The notes under the pieces are model-generated. The model was not told the DNA's origin, did no database searches, and was given only the letters and a program-made list of their open reading frames with translations. From positions 330,449 to 394,448 of the forward strand of contig NW_004440286.1 of assembly GCF_000330505.1 (NCBI RefSeq): a stretch of DNA of 64,000 bases, read 5' to 3'. This document shows, piece by piece, positions 42,564 through 53,489 of this stretch (the stretch's first letter is position 1; each line of letters begins with the position of its first letter). Source of the DNA: Entamoeba invadens IP1 (taxonomy: Eukaryota > Evosea > Mastigamoebida > Endamoebidae). The translations under genes and the position numbers were made by a program.

Positions 42564-42854
42564 ATGAAATTCATAGTCTTTGTCCTCATTTTCGCAGTCG
42601 CTTTTGCTGCTACTAAGCAAGGTCTTCTCCTTTGCAATTTGTGCAAGGACACAATCGATATGTTGGAGAAACTCATTGTCGTCGACGGAGCTGATGCCGT
42701 CAGACAATACATCTCAAACCTTTGCAGTGACGTCTCTGGGTTCCTTGGAACTTTGTGCAGCACTTTCTTGAACTTTGGTGTTGATGAACTCATCAAGATG
42801 ATCGAAAACCACGTCGACAAGGTTACTATTTGCACTAACATGGGTGCTTGCTAA
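42564..42854 (+). CDS. Amoebapore-type pore-forming peptide precursor (saposin fold)
   Basis: 96 aa, single exon. Begins with a signal peptide (KFIVFVLIFAVAFA) and then a mature part of about 77-80 residues. Six Cys are arranged in the saposin-like pattern: CNLC near the N-terminus, two Cys in the middle (one each at SNLC and GTLC) and two at the end (TICTNMGAC), forming three disulfides. The protein ends right after the last Cys, as amoebapores do. A His in the C-terminal helix region (ENHVDK) may take part in the pH-dependent activity known for the family. Amoebapores are stored in granules and kill engulfed bacteria and target cells by forming ion channels. The length matches the family. 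Confidence 0.93.
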   Translation: MKFIVFVLIFAVAFAATKQGLLLCNLCKDTIDMLEKLIVVDGADAVRQYISNLCSDVSGFLGTLCSTFLNFGVDELIKMIENHVDKVTICTNMGAC

Positions 42855-43027
42855 GTGAATCGCTCTATTTAATTTCATCAAATGGTTTCTTTTAATTATT
42901 TTTTAATACTAGTTTAATTTCATTTTTCAAACAGTTCAAAATTTATAAATCAACACTTAATTTTTGGTTTTAAACATTTAACAACGGTTTGTGTATTTAT
43001 AGATGTTAGTTTTTTTTAATATCGAAA

Positions 43028-43110
43028 GGCCCCGTAGCACAGTCGGTAGTGCATCGTACTTATAGAATAGAGATATGCGAGGGTCGCGGGTTCGATCCCC
43101 GCCGGGACCA
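43028..43110 (+). tRNA. tRNA-Ile(UAU) with a 10-nt intron
   Basis: Cloverleaf by eye: acceptor arms 43028-43034 and 43103-43109 (one C:A mismatch at pair 3), T8-A9, D stem GCAC/GTGC, anticodon stem TCGTA/TGCGA, variable GGGTC, T arm GCGGG-TTCGATC-CCCGC and A73. Mature length is 73 after removing 43065-43074. The anticodon TAT is at 43061-43063; the intron follows position 37, the standard eukaryotic site. tRNA-Ile(UAU) is one of the tRNAs that typically has an intron in eukaryotes. No CCA is encoded. Confidence 0.93.
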
Positions 43111-43123
43111 TTTTTATTTTTTT
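43111..43123 (+). terminator. RNA polymerase III terminator
   Basis: T5-A-T7 run starting at the base after the tRNA discriminator. Confidence 0.85.
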
Positions 43124-43560
43124 CGTTGATAAAATTTTTTTTTAATTTTTATTAATTGGTTTAACAAACTATCCAACATGATTTAAGCCTTTTTAATAAA
43201 GTTTTTATTTCTTTTAATTAAAATGATAGTTATTAAATAAATGTATTATTAATTTAAATAAAATTAATTAAAATATTCATATTTTATTATTTACAAAAAT
43301 CAACTAAAATATATAGTAAACTATTAAATATAATATAGTAATTCAAACTCTCGAAAGAATATTTCCAACTAATCATTTTTCTCTTCAATCCAAAGTTTTC
43401 CCGAATTTTTTCTTTTAATTTTTGCAAAATAAGTTCGAACACCAACGATCGAAGTTAAAAGAAAAAGTCCAATAGAGTCTTTTTTAAAAAAAATTTAAAA
43501 GCCGATAGAAAAAGGAGTGAAAAATCCCGACAAGATACGACAAATGAGAACCAATCAGTA
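43124..43560. other. Intergenic, AT-rich
   Basis: Between the tRNA and the DH-PH-FYVE gene; the last 200 bp should hold the promoter of the latter. Nothing specific recognised. Confidence 0.5.
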
Positions 43561-45702
43561 ATGAAGACTATTCAACTAGCAAAAAAAAACTGGAAAATAA
43601 GAGGCAAAATGACCAAAGCAGATTTAGTCGACTTTGAAATATTAGACGAGGCAGGAAACGCAGAACAAGTCGAGATGACTTTTGACAAGTCAAAGCCATC
43701 AGAATCACTCGACAAGCGTTCGCGGATCATCAACGAGATTTATGACACAGAGGAATCGTATGTACAAGGCCTTAAACTCTGTCTGAAGTACTACTACGAC
43801 CCTTTGATGCAAAACAATGTGATACCGAAAGATAAACTCGAAGTCATTTTTTTGCACTTTCCAGATGTCAGCAGCATTAACGACGCATTTTTCCAGAAAC
43901 TTACAGCACTGAGATCACAAGGGAAACTCTACGAGTCGGTCGGAGCAACCTTTGTCGAGTTCGCACACTATTTTAAAGTCTATAAAATGATTGTCGGTAA
44001 TTCAGAAGCCGTGTTGGCTGCGATGGCAGACATTTCAAAGTCACAGAGTGTTTCGAGATATTTGGAACAAAAACGGTTGATGATCAACGCAAAGGTTCAA
44101 TTGGATTTAAGGAGTTATTTGATTACACCCGTGCAAAGGTTGCCAAGGTATAATTTGTTGTTAACCGATTTATTGAAACAGACTCCCGAAGACCACGTTG
44201 ATCATAAGAATATAGTCGATGCTTTGGCATCACTAAAAGAGTACACACAATACGCAAATGACTCCGTCAAAGAGAGGGAACGAAGAGATAAGCTTGTCAG
44301 CATTTCAAAAACGTTGGATGGAACTTCCGCAGAACAAATTGTGAAACCTGGAAGGTTCTATGTGAGGTGTGGTGCGCTCACTGAAATTGGTAGAAAGATG
44401 AATAAGCCCCGATTCATCTATTTATTCAACGACTTGTTCTTGTATGGAACGGGTGACGAAAACAAAAATGTCGTCAACGCGATGTACAACATCGAAAGTA
44501 TAATTTTGAAGGATATGAAAGACTCCCCAAACTGCAAATTTTGTTTTCGAATATTAAATTTGAGTAATTCGGAGGTCGACTTGACATTCCAATGTGGAAG
44601 CGAAGAAGAAAAGAAGGGTTGGGTTGACTCGATCAATAACGCGGCAAAGGATGAAAGAAATCGGCTGTTGACTTTGCGAAATGAAATTCAGACAACAACA
44701 GAAACAGTGTGGGTGCCCGATGAAGAGGCAAGCGAATGTATGCGATGCGGCACACCATTCTCCTTGTTTTTCAGAAAACACCACTGCCGTAATTGCGGGA
44801 AAGTCATTTGCTCGAACTGTCGAGTTAAGTCTAAAGTGCCGAAGATGGGAGGTAAAATTGATTATGTGTGTATGAAGTGTAATGAAGAGATAAACGGTTT
44901 TGGAGATAAGAGAAGATCAGTTGATTTAAGCGGATCAACACCTCAACAAGAAACTGACAATCCTTTAACTAAAGTGATGGAAGAAGATTTTGAACGTCCT
45001 ATTATATCGGAAAATGAACAGAAGGTCGAACAAAAGAACGAAGAGTCAACACCACAAAGCGTTGAGTCGCAAAGTAATGAACAACAACAAATTCCTCCAC
45101 AAGTGCAACAACAAAGAAGAGTCACACCTCCAAATTTACAACAAAACAGCGTGCCAAACGCGCAACAACCAAAATCCCCAAGAGAAAGAAACTTGCCGCC
45201 TATCCCACCTCAAACTAAACCACCTATGCACCCAAAACCAAATCGTCCTATGCACCAAAAAACAGAGAGTTGTGTCGTGTCGTTTTCACAAGAAAAAGTC
45301 GAGAAGACACAAGACATCGTGTTACCACCACGCCCACCAATGAAACAGCGAGCGTCACCACAGATACAAAAAAGTGAAGAGGTTAAAGAGGCAGTGAGTG
45401 CAGCGAACGTACAACAAAGCAAACCAGATTTGACTAAACAAAAAACAGCACCACAATTGCCTCCACAAAGAAGAACACAACCAGCGTTACCAAAGCAACA
45501 AACAACACCAATTAATAAAACACTGAAACCTACACCACAAACCGTCAAAAACGAACAGCCATTACAGAAGAGTGAGCCCGAAAAGGCAGAGGATAAGGGT
45601 GACAAGACCGATTTCAGAAATCGCCTTGCGATGTTCCAATCACAACAGGGAGAGACTGCAAGTAAACCAGTTCTTCCGCCACGAAGAAAACAAGCGCCTT
45701 AA
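43561..45702 (+). CDS. RhoGEF with DH, PH and FYVE domains and Pro-rich tail
   Basis: 713 aa, single exon. A DH (Dbl-homology) domain spans about 57-240, with the family hallmark ITPVQRLPRYNLLLTDLL in its last long helix. A PH domain follows at about 258-365 (VKPGRFYVRCGALTEIG ... RFIYLFNDLFLYG ... GWVDSINNA). A FYVE zinc finger lies at about 384-442, with WVPDEEASECMRC, RKHHCRNCG and CSNC. The WxxD and R(K)HHCR motifs predict PI3P binding on endosomes or phagosomes. The last 250 residues are Gln/Pro-rich with several polyproline SH3-ligand motifs (LPPIPPQTKPP, LPPRRKQAP). The DH-PH-FYVE order resembles FGD-type exchange factors, which activate Rho-family GTPases. A Rho GTPase lies 34 kb away, but no link is implied by position. 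Confidence 0.93.
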   Translation: MKTIQLAKKNWKIRGKMTKADLVDFEILDEAGNAEQVEMTFDKSKPSESLDKRSRIINEIYDTEESYVQGLKLCLKYYYDPLMQNNVIPKDKLEVIFLHFPDVSSINDAFFQKLTALRSQGKLYESVGATFVEFAHYFKVYKMIVGNSEAVLAAMADISKSQSVSRYLEQKRLMINAKVQLDLRSYLITPVQRLPRYNLLLTDLLKQTPEDHVDHKNIVDALASLKEYTQYANDSVKERERRDKLVSISKTLDGTSAEQIVKPGRFYVRCGALTEIGRKMNKPRFIYLFNDLFLYGTGDENKNVVNAMYNIESIILKDMKDSPNCKFCFRILNLSNSEVDLTFQCGSEEEKKGWVDSINNAAKDERNRLLTLRNEIQTTTETVWVPDEEASECMRCGTPFSLFFRKHHCRNCGKVICSNCRVKSKVPKMGGKIDYVCMKCNEEINGFGDKRRSVDLSGSTPQQETDNPLTKVMEEDFERPIISENEQKVEQKNEESTPQSVESQSNEQQQIPPQVQQQRRVTPPNLQQNSVPNAQQPKSPRERNLPPIPPQTKPPMHPKPNRPMHQKTESCVVSFSQEKVEKTQDIVLPPRPPMKQRASPQIQKSEEVKEAVSAANVQQSKPDLTKQKTAPQLPPQRRTQPALPKQQTTPINKTLKPTPQTVKNEQPLQKSEPEKAEDKGDKTDFRNRLAMFQSQQGETASKPVLPPRRKQAP

Positions 45703-46825
45703 TGTTATATCATTGATTTTTAATTTGCGTGATGTTAACACTTTAAAGATAGCCATTATTAATAAGTCTCAATTTCATATTGTAATGAACCTGTATAATA
45801 AATATATATAATATATAATAATTTTTAAAAATAACTATAAAATATAATTATATTAATTCAACATATTTAACATTCAATATAATAAAAATATAATAAAATA
45901 TTAGAACCATTTTTTTATTGTTTTGTAATAAAAACTATTACTTTATTCAAATTTTTTCTTGATTATACCTATTAAACTTAACTATAAAATTTAACAATTA
46001 TAGTTTTTTAAAAATAATTATTAGTAAGTTAATAAAACTATCCAAGTTTGGGTTATTTTATTCAATTGTTTTTATGTTTTTCAATCACTATTATTTTAAT
46101 TAACCCTGACGCAGTGACATAAACAATATTTATTTTCCAAAACAACAACAATTAAATATTAAAATCGTATGCGTGGCAACGCTGTCTTCGAATATATACC
46201 AACATTTATTTCACATTAATATCTTTTTGCTTATTTTGTGTTTTTTGCATTGTAAAATTAATAATAATATATACTATAATTCAAAAAAAATCGTCAAGAA
46301 ATTATGAAAAATTGACTGGCATTAGCTAATTAATGTTACTATTTTATTATATAATAACTATGATTTGGTATTATTAGTTAACTAATTATAATATAGTTAA
46401 ACATACATTATCGTTTTTATCTGACGGAAGTTGGTGATAAATCATGAAATATCAAAAGTGCAACTTACAGAACAGTTTTTTCAAAACGTCCAAAAAAACT
46501 ACAAATTATAATAAATTTATTTATAAATATACCATTAATAAAACCCATAAGAACATAAAAAACATTTTTGGAGAATAAAAAACTTTTTTTAATTTGTTTT
46601 TGTAAATCTTTCGTTTATTTTTCTGTTTTTTGGTTTGGAGACAAAAGTAGGCACTTTCATGTTTTGATCAGAATAGATATTTTTGTATCAACGTATTTCA
46701 AATTATAACTAAAATAAAGAAAATTGGTGATAATGAGTAAAAATTGCCTCAAATGAAAAGTAGACAGCCCATCGAAAATGAGGAAAGCATAAACCTTGTT
46801 TTTGAATCATAAATCAATTCACACT
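45703..46825. other. Intergenic, AT-rich
   Basis: About 1.1 kb. A small GC-richer block at about 46168-46194 (TATGCGTGGCAACGCTGTCT) contains a short inverted repeat (GCGT/ACGC) and stands out from the flanks; no RNA family recognised. Confidence 0.5.
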
Positions 46826-49800
46826 ATGAAACACAACGCAGGACATTTTCTTATGAAATTGGTCTGCCTTTGTGTTTATGTGTATGCTATTAACAATTGT
46901 AAATATGATGAATGTAATCATTGCACAGCTGGCCTTTGTGACGGCTGTAAAGCTGGCAGCCACAAAGACAACGCCTTTTACTATTGTTATAGTTTGTTTT
47001 ATAATAATAATATATGAATAATAAATAATAAATAGAGTGTCGCAGAGAGTGTAAATACTGTACAGCAGAAGATGTGTGCACTGAGTGCGTTGATGGGTAC
47101 TTCTTGTTAGACGATTCATCGAACACAAAAACGTGTAGAAAGTGTCCTCAAAGTTGTACAACGTGTTTGTCATCGTCTCAGTGTACATCATGTAAAGATG
47201 GGTATTATCTTCAAGACGGGTATTGTACCAGTTTGTCTTTCTTTTTATGTTACAATAGTGTTACAAATAGAGTGTGTCCCAAATTGTCAAAGTTGTTCAT
47301 CACTTGTGAAATGTGATGTGTGTGAGCGTGGGTACAAAAATGCCGATGGGCTTTGTGTGAGTTGTTCTGATGTGTTGTGTACTTCTGCATGTCAAGTAGG
47401 GACATATCTTTCACCAGAAGGCAAATGTGAAAGATGTGACAGTCGGTGTATGTCATGTTCAACATATTCCACTTGCACATCATGTTACTCTGGGACATAT
47501 CTCACAACATCTGGAACATGTGTTTTCTGTAACTCCACAACTATTGGATGTACATCTTGTGATACGACTGGAAAGTGTTTAGATTGTGAGAGGTATTACA
47601 GGTTATTAGGTGATGCGTCTTGTTCTCGTTTGTTTATAATGACATGAATATAATATTATCAAGTAATTGAATTTATATAATATCACTCACAAATAGTCTG
47701 TCCAAAGAATTATATGACTGAAGGAGTTGATACGTGCAGTAATATGGATTACCCGAGAAATTGCATTTCAGGGTATGTTGATCCGTATGGATATTGTGAA
47801 AAGTGTCCAGCTAATTGTCATCAATGTAACACAAATAACCACGCGTGTAAAAATTGTAAAGTCGGCTTTTATTTCTCTGAAGCATCATGTCTTTCTTGTC
47901 AACTTGGGTGTGACTACTGTAACAATAAAAATGTGTGTACAAAATGCAGTGAGGGATATATTAGAAAAGGCGGGTATTGTTATGCCCAAACGACAGTGGA
48001 TGGGTGTTCATATAGTGAAGATGTGTGTCTTCAATGTTCTGATGGATATTATCTCACACCCGATCACACGTGTGTCAAGTGCAATGACTGTGAAAGATGT
48101 GACAACACTAAATGTCACAAATGTTTCATTGATAGTACACCAACTGTTGACATTCGCAATTGCGAGAAATGTTCCACTGAAATATCGGGGTGTTCTATTT
48201 GTTCACAAACAGAGAGAATTTGCACAAAATGTGCCACTGGAAATGTCTTAGTCAATTCAACATATTGCGGGGTTTGTTCTTTGACAAAGAGTCACTGTAC
48301 AATTTGTTCTCAAACCACCAACGAGTGTGTAATTTGTGATGAGGGGTATACTGCTGTCAAAGGGGAGTGCATCGACTTCTCCACTGCAGTTCCAAATTGT
48401 TTAATTGGGGAAAGAGGAGAGACAAAGTGTCTCAAGTGTTTTCCAACGTATGTATTATCTCCAACTCGTGAGTCTTGTGACAAGTGTGAAACCATAGAAA
48501 ATTGTCTTGAGTGTAATCAAACATCTTTTTCTTGTAAAAAGTGTCGGTACATGTATGGTGTTAACGACAGTGGCTTATGTGAATTATGCACTTCAAAAAG
48601 TGTTTCAAATCCCACTTGCACTGCAGTTGAAAATGGAAAGTGTATGTATGGACTTTCTCCACTCGATGGGTACTGTCACAATTGTTCTGAGGAGATCAAA
48701 GGATGTGCCAAGTGTAACAACGATAATTGGTCGTGTGAAATATGTTCATCTTTGTATGTCAACAGAAATGGTAATTGCACTTTATGTGATATTGAAAAAT
48801 GCTCCAAGTGTAATAACAAAGAAGATTTGTGCGAGATATGTGATGATGGATATTTCCTGTTCAATGGAAAATGCCAGCGGATGTGTACAAATGACCCAAG
48901 TGCATTTCATGTGGAAATAATTTGTGTACGCATGTTCACTAGGTATGGTCTTCTTTCTATATATGTACCGAGTGCACAGCCGACATATGCAAAACGCGAA
49001 ATTCTGTCACAAACACTTGTGATTCGGGTTATTTCTATAGTAACGGATTTTGTTATAACACTTCAATATACAAGGAAGGGTGTTTAATAGGAAACCGAGA
49101 GTCTGACACGTGCATTCAATGTATAGAAGGGTATGGTAAGAACAACTCCGAATGTGTTAAATGTTCAATTGGGTGTCTTTCATGTTTTGATAACAGTGAA
49201 GTTTGTGAATTGTGTGAAAATAGTTATGTGCTTCAAAATAAGAAGTGTGTCAAAAGTGTATCAGTGACTTGTGACACCACCAACCCTATAATTGGTTGTG
49301 AAAGTTGTTCTGATAATTTCAGAGCAAATTATGGTCTGTGTGAGAGTTGTCAAATAACCAACTGTATGCTGTGTGATAATGAAAATTGCGTCTTTTGTGC
49401 TGATGGATACACTTGGAATGAATCTTCAACGAGGTGCCAACTCTATCAAGACATTCGTTGTTCATTTTACACAAAAGGACAGTGCATTTTGGCTTCTGAT
49501 GGATATTTTATATTCAGTAGTGAATACTCCCCAGAAGTTACTCTTTCAAGTATTTCTAATTTCAAAAATAGCGATGGAATATCACTTAAAGGTGCTACAG
49601 AGTATGCTTCTTATTATGGGGTATGTCCTGAGAATTGCACTACATGTATATTTGATTATACATACAAAAGAGCCGTCTGTCAAAGTTGTACACTTGGAAA
49701 GTACATACTGAAAAATGGTGTATGTCTTCCCAAAGATGCGTCTTGTGATATTTCAAATCAAGACGGGTGCATTGACTGTGGTGAAGGGTTTTACATTCAA

Positions 49801-52152
49801 AATTCAGAGTGTAAAAAGTGTGAAGAGATCCACCCCAATTGCACTTCATGTAACCAAACTGAATGTGATAGATGTGCAGAGGGATACGTCCTTGATAACT
49901 TTAAATGCGTAGAAGTTTCGAATTGTGTTGAAATTAGTAACAGCAAGTGTATACGATGTGCCAGTGGATTCTTTTTAAATGGACTTGTTCCCATTTGTGA
50001 GGCGTGTACTATTAATAATTGTCAGCAGTGTTTAAACACCACAATTTGTCTTCGATGTGTTTCTCAGTACATTTTAAGTTCAGGGAAATGTTACTCGACA
50101 CTTCTAACAAGTGCTTTAAACAATGTTATACCACAACAAGCATTCAAGCGTTCAGTTATTACCAATTGCTTGGCTGAGTCTGAAAATGGGTGTTTACGAT
50201 GTGCACATCATTACGTGTTAAATAAAGAAACTGGACAGTGTGAGGCATGTCCGGAAGATTGTATAAAGTGTTACAGTCCGACTGAATGTTTCCGATGTGC
50301 TCTTGGATACTCCGTCTTACAAGGCAATTGTACAATACCACAGTTACTAGGATGTTCCATTAATCGAAACGGCAAATGTCTGGTGTGTGGTTCTGGCTTT
50401 ATAATGACGACATCGCAAGAATGTGAAGCGTGTGGGATTGGTTGTTCTTCATGTGCGACGACCTCATCAAATTGTTTAAGTTGTTCAGAGAATTATTATT
50501 TAATCAACTCGACTTGTATATCCACTAGTTTACTACCAAATTGCATCACAAGTAGCAAATTTGGGTGTGAAGTGTGTGAAAGTGGTTACTTCCTCTCAAT
50601 TGAACTTTTATGTAAGAAGTGTGACATTGGATGTTCCTCTTGTACTTCAATGAATACATGTGAGTCATGTGCAGATAATTATTTGTTGAAAAACGGTGTA
50701 TGTCTGAGTATAGAACAGAGCAATTTGTGTATAAAAGCTTCTTCGGGAGTTTGTATAAGTTGTGTTGATGGTTACACTCTACAGAACACCGAGTGTATTA
50801 AGAAAGTCAAAATAGGGTTAATAGTTGGACTCGTTCTACTAGCCGTGTTCTTATTAATTGTTATAATAGCTATTATCGTTGTAATTAATATAGTTATGAT
50901 GGTTCTCAAGAAGCGCAAAGGCATTGAAGGTGTAACTGTCTTTAAGATGGACATGTCAAATATCATGTTCTCGCAATTAGAAAAGACGAACATCTGTGTG
51001 AACAAGCGCGTGTTGCGTTTCAATGAAGACAACGAATTTATCGCTGTTTGTGAGACAACACGGGAGTTACTCTGTATTGGTAATCAAGGGAAAAGCGCGA
51101 TTAAGCTACAGTTAAGTACAGTAGACGATGAGAGATATGAAGTGGACATCACACCCAACTTATGTATACTCAAAGAAGGTGAAGCGTGTGAATTTGATAT
51201 CCAATTACGTCCCTTATGTACAAGTAAAATTAATATGGTGATTAAATTAGTGTACATTGACCTTAAACGTGGAGAAGAGAAGAGTTACGAACTCAAAGTC
51301 GAGACGCAGACTGTGATAACTTCAAAATTAGATTATGAAGAGTTAATAATAGAAAAGAAGATTGGGGAGGGTTCCTTTGGTATAGTCTATAAAGGCACTT
51401 TCCGGAATCATTTAGTAGCTATTAAGAAGTTAAAAAATGAAGAAATGAATGAAGAGGCTATTGATGAGTTTGAACGAGAAATACAAATGTTAGATAAATT
51501 CAGGAGTGAGTATATCGTCCACTTCTATGGTGCTGTATTTATCCCAAAGAAGATCTGTATGGTCACTGAATATGCCACTTATGGGAGTATTGAAGATGTT
51601 GTCGATCAGAAGATCCATCTCAGTGACAAATTGAAGCTCAAATTCTTGTGGGATGCCTCGAAAGGTATTCTTTACTTACACGAAAATGGGATCATTCATA
51701 GAGACATTAAGCCGGCAAATATTCTCGTTATCTCGTTAGACCACAACGAAAAAGTCATCGCAAAATTGACCGATTTCGGATCAAGTCGAAATGTCAATAT
51801 GATGATGACTAACATGACCTTCACTAAAGGTATCGGAACACCCGTGTATATGGCGCCCGAGATATTAAATCAAGACTATTACAAAACCCCCGCCGACATC
51901 TTCTCTTTCGCTATTACTATTTTAGAAATCATGAAAGGCTATGAAGTCTATGAAAAGAACACCTTTGTATTCCCATGGAACATCGCAGAGTTCGTATCAA
52001 GAGGATTAAGACCAAGTCAACCAGAAAATGTTAAAAACAACGTCTTTGATATTGTCACAAACATGTGGAAACAAGTCCCTAATCAGAGGTGGACTATCGA
52101 AAGAGTTGAGAGTGAACTCCACACGTGTTATAATGAGACAAAAAGTGAGTAA
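46826..52152 (+). CDS. Second transmembrane kinase (TMK), with a frame break in the ectodomain
   Basis: Model: exons 46826-46991, 47036-47230, 47271-47627, then 47697 to 52152 with a lesion. Introns are 44, 40 and 69 nt (GTTTGT...TAG), all phase 1. A signal peptide (FLMKLVCLCVYVYA) leads into about 1200 residues of CxxC Cys-rich repeats. The transmembrane helix is at about 50815-50905 (GLIVGLVLLAVFLLIVIIAI); a beta-sandwich juxtamembrane domain follows, then a TKL kinase: GEGSFG (51364), VAIKKLK, HRDIKPAN (51697), TDFGSSR, GTPVYMAPE. Between about 48885 and 48965 the frame shifts and a TAG (48940-48942) interrupts it, while Cys patterns continue (CISCGNNLCT, then CTECTADICK). No GTTTGT intron repairs this, so it is a pseudogene, a sequencing error, or uses a non-standard intron. 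The kinase half is intact and close to the first TMK. Confidence 0.85.
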
Positions 52153-52224
52153 TAATTGTGTAATGTATTTTGTAATACAAAATAGTTAAGTTGTAGTTTT
52201 AAATAATTCTTTATAATTTTAATT

Positions 52225-52268
52225 TATTATTATATATATTATTATATATATTATTATATATATTATTA
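52225..52268. repeat. 12-bp tandem repeat
   Basis: Three full copies and one partial copy of TATTATTATATA. Confidence 0.85.
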
Positions 52269-52334
52269 ATCATTTGTATAACTATATTTCTAATTATATT
52301 TCTAATAAACAATTCATTAAAAAAATTCTTCACT

Positions 52335-53489
52335 TCACAATGTCTTTGGCTTTGCAAACGGCAATTTGATCATCCAAATGATGACATTCACAACCGATAA
52401 AATGATCACCAAGACAATAAAAGTGACAATCCACAAAAAGACTGGAATAGTCACATTTGCACACACGGTGTCTACAAATAAACAAAGCCACGACTCGCAG
52501 TCCCAACTGACATTCTTTGCATCGAGAGAGACAACACCATCAAATCGCTTTCCCGTCACACTCTTTCTGTTTTTAATAGCGACCAAAAGCTCTTCTATGA
52601 TATCCGGTCGATCGCTTGTCATCCCATCGCAATCGTCGATGATACACTTTGCAGCGTCCTCCCTCTTATTAATTGTAAAATAGAAATTTTCCAAATTGAG
52701 CTTTTCGTTCTCGACGTTCAAACTCCTTTCAGCCATTGAGATGCCGCCAACGGACAAAAAGGGTTCGTGGTGGAATCGGTTGTAATTGGGGTATATTGAG
52801 TAGTACAAATTCCGAAGGCCAGCAAGACCGGTGATCAGATACATCGCAACGTCTTTTTCACTGCCTTCGTAGCACAACTGGTAGTTTGTCTTCTCTTTGA
52901 AGTAATCGGACATCTCATTGTCAGCTATACAGAAACACATGAACCGGTCATACCCGGGAAGAGTCTTCAAATAGTCCACTAAATGGTCGACCACTCGGAT
53001 ATCTCGGTCTTTGATTTCAACAGAAAGAGGGATGTTCTTGTCTTTCAAATACTCGTAGCCTTCTCGAAGAGTCGAACATTGAACCCCAGTCCCTCGGTAT
53101 GGGTAACTCTTCCCATCAGTGAAGTGATAGCCAAAGTCAAACGTTCTTAACTCCTTCAAAGTGTAGTCTCTGACATATCCAGTAGCGTTGGTCGTACGGT
53201 CTAATGTGTCGTCATGTATAAAAATGAACTCACCGTCTCGAGTTATGTGAATGTCACTCTCCATAAAACCAGGCTTATAATGCTCATAAGTGTATTTCAT
53301 CGCTGCTAACGTGTTCTCAGGACGAAGACCACGACCACCACGGTGAGCAACTATAATTGGCTTATTATGAAGAATAATAGAACGTGCAATTGATGATACA
53401 CCTGAACGCGGTACAGAGAAAAAGTTGAGTGTGTAGAGAGCAGAAATCAGAATGACACTCAAGTAAAACGACGCAGAGCAAACCCTCAT
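52335..53489 (-). CDS. Membrane glycerophosphodiester phosphodiesterase (GDPD)
   Basis: 384 aa, single exon. N-terminal hydrophobic segment (SFYLSVILISALYTLNFF) is a signal anchor or signal peptide. The GDPD TIM barrel follows: VAHRGGRGLRPENT (His49, Arg50, Glu58), MESDIHITRDG (metal-binding Glu77 and Asp79) and FIHDDTLDRTTN (catalytic His92), then LSVEIKDRD and the late DDCDGMTSDRPD block that marks the family end (DGxxTDxP-like). A second transmembrane helix near the C-terminus (FLWIVTFIVLVIILSVVNVI) leaves a short basic tail. GDPDs split glycerophosphodiesters into glycerol-3-phosphate and an alcohol; some eukaryotic members act on GPI-anchors or N-acyl-lysophospholipids. With two membrane helices the catalytic domain probably faces the lumen or outside. 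Convergent with the second TMK. Confidence 0.92.
   Translation of the reverse strand: MRVCSASFYLSVILISALYTLNFFSVPRSGVSSIARSIILHNKPIIVAHRGGRGLRPENTLAAMKYTYEHYKPGFMESDIHITRDGEFIFIHDDTLDRTTNATGYVRDYTLKELRTFDFGYHFTDGKSYPYRGTGVQCSTLREGYEYLKDKNIPLSVEIKDRDIRVVDHLVDYLKTLPGYDRFMCFCIADNEMSDYFKEKTNYQLCYEGSEKDVAMYLITGLAGLRNLYYSIYPNYNRFHHEPFLSVGGISMAERSLNVENEKLNLENFYFTINKREDAAKCIIDDCDGMTSDRPDIIEELLVAIKNRKSVTGKRFDGVVSLDAKNVSWDCESWLCLFVDTVCANVTIPVFLWIVTFIVLVIILSVVNVIIWMIKLPFAKPKTL

Noticed and set aside
42384..42841. Minus-strand frames over the amoebapore gene
   Set aside because: They are antisense to a complete amoebapore-type gene with signal peptide and six Cys.
43028..43110. tRNA-Tyr(GUA) as an alternative reading of the tRNA
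   Set aside because: The GTA at 43056-43058 falls in the anticodon stem; only TAT at 43061-43063 gives a normal 7-nt loop and a standard intron site.
45210..45605. 131-codon Cys/Gly-rich minus-strand frame
   Set aside because: Antisense shadow of the Pro/Gln-rich tail of the DH-PH-FYVE gene.
47250..47498. Minus-strand His-rich frame in the second TMK
   Set aside because: His/Asn/Thr-rich repeats are the antisense of Cys-rich coding sequence; many such shadows occur over both TMKs.
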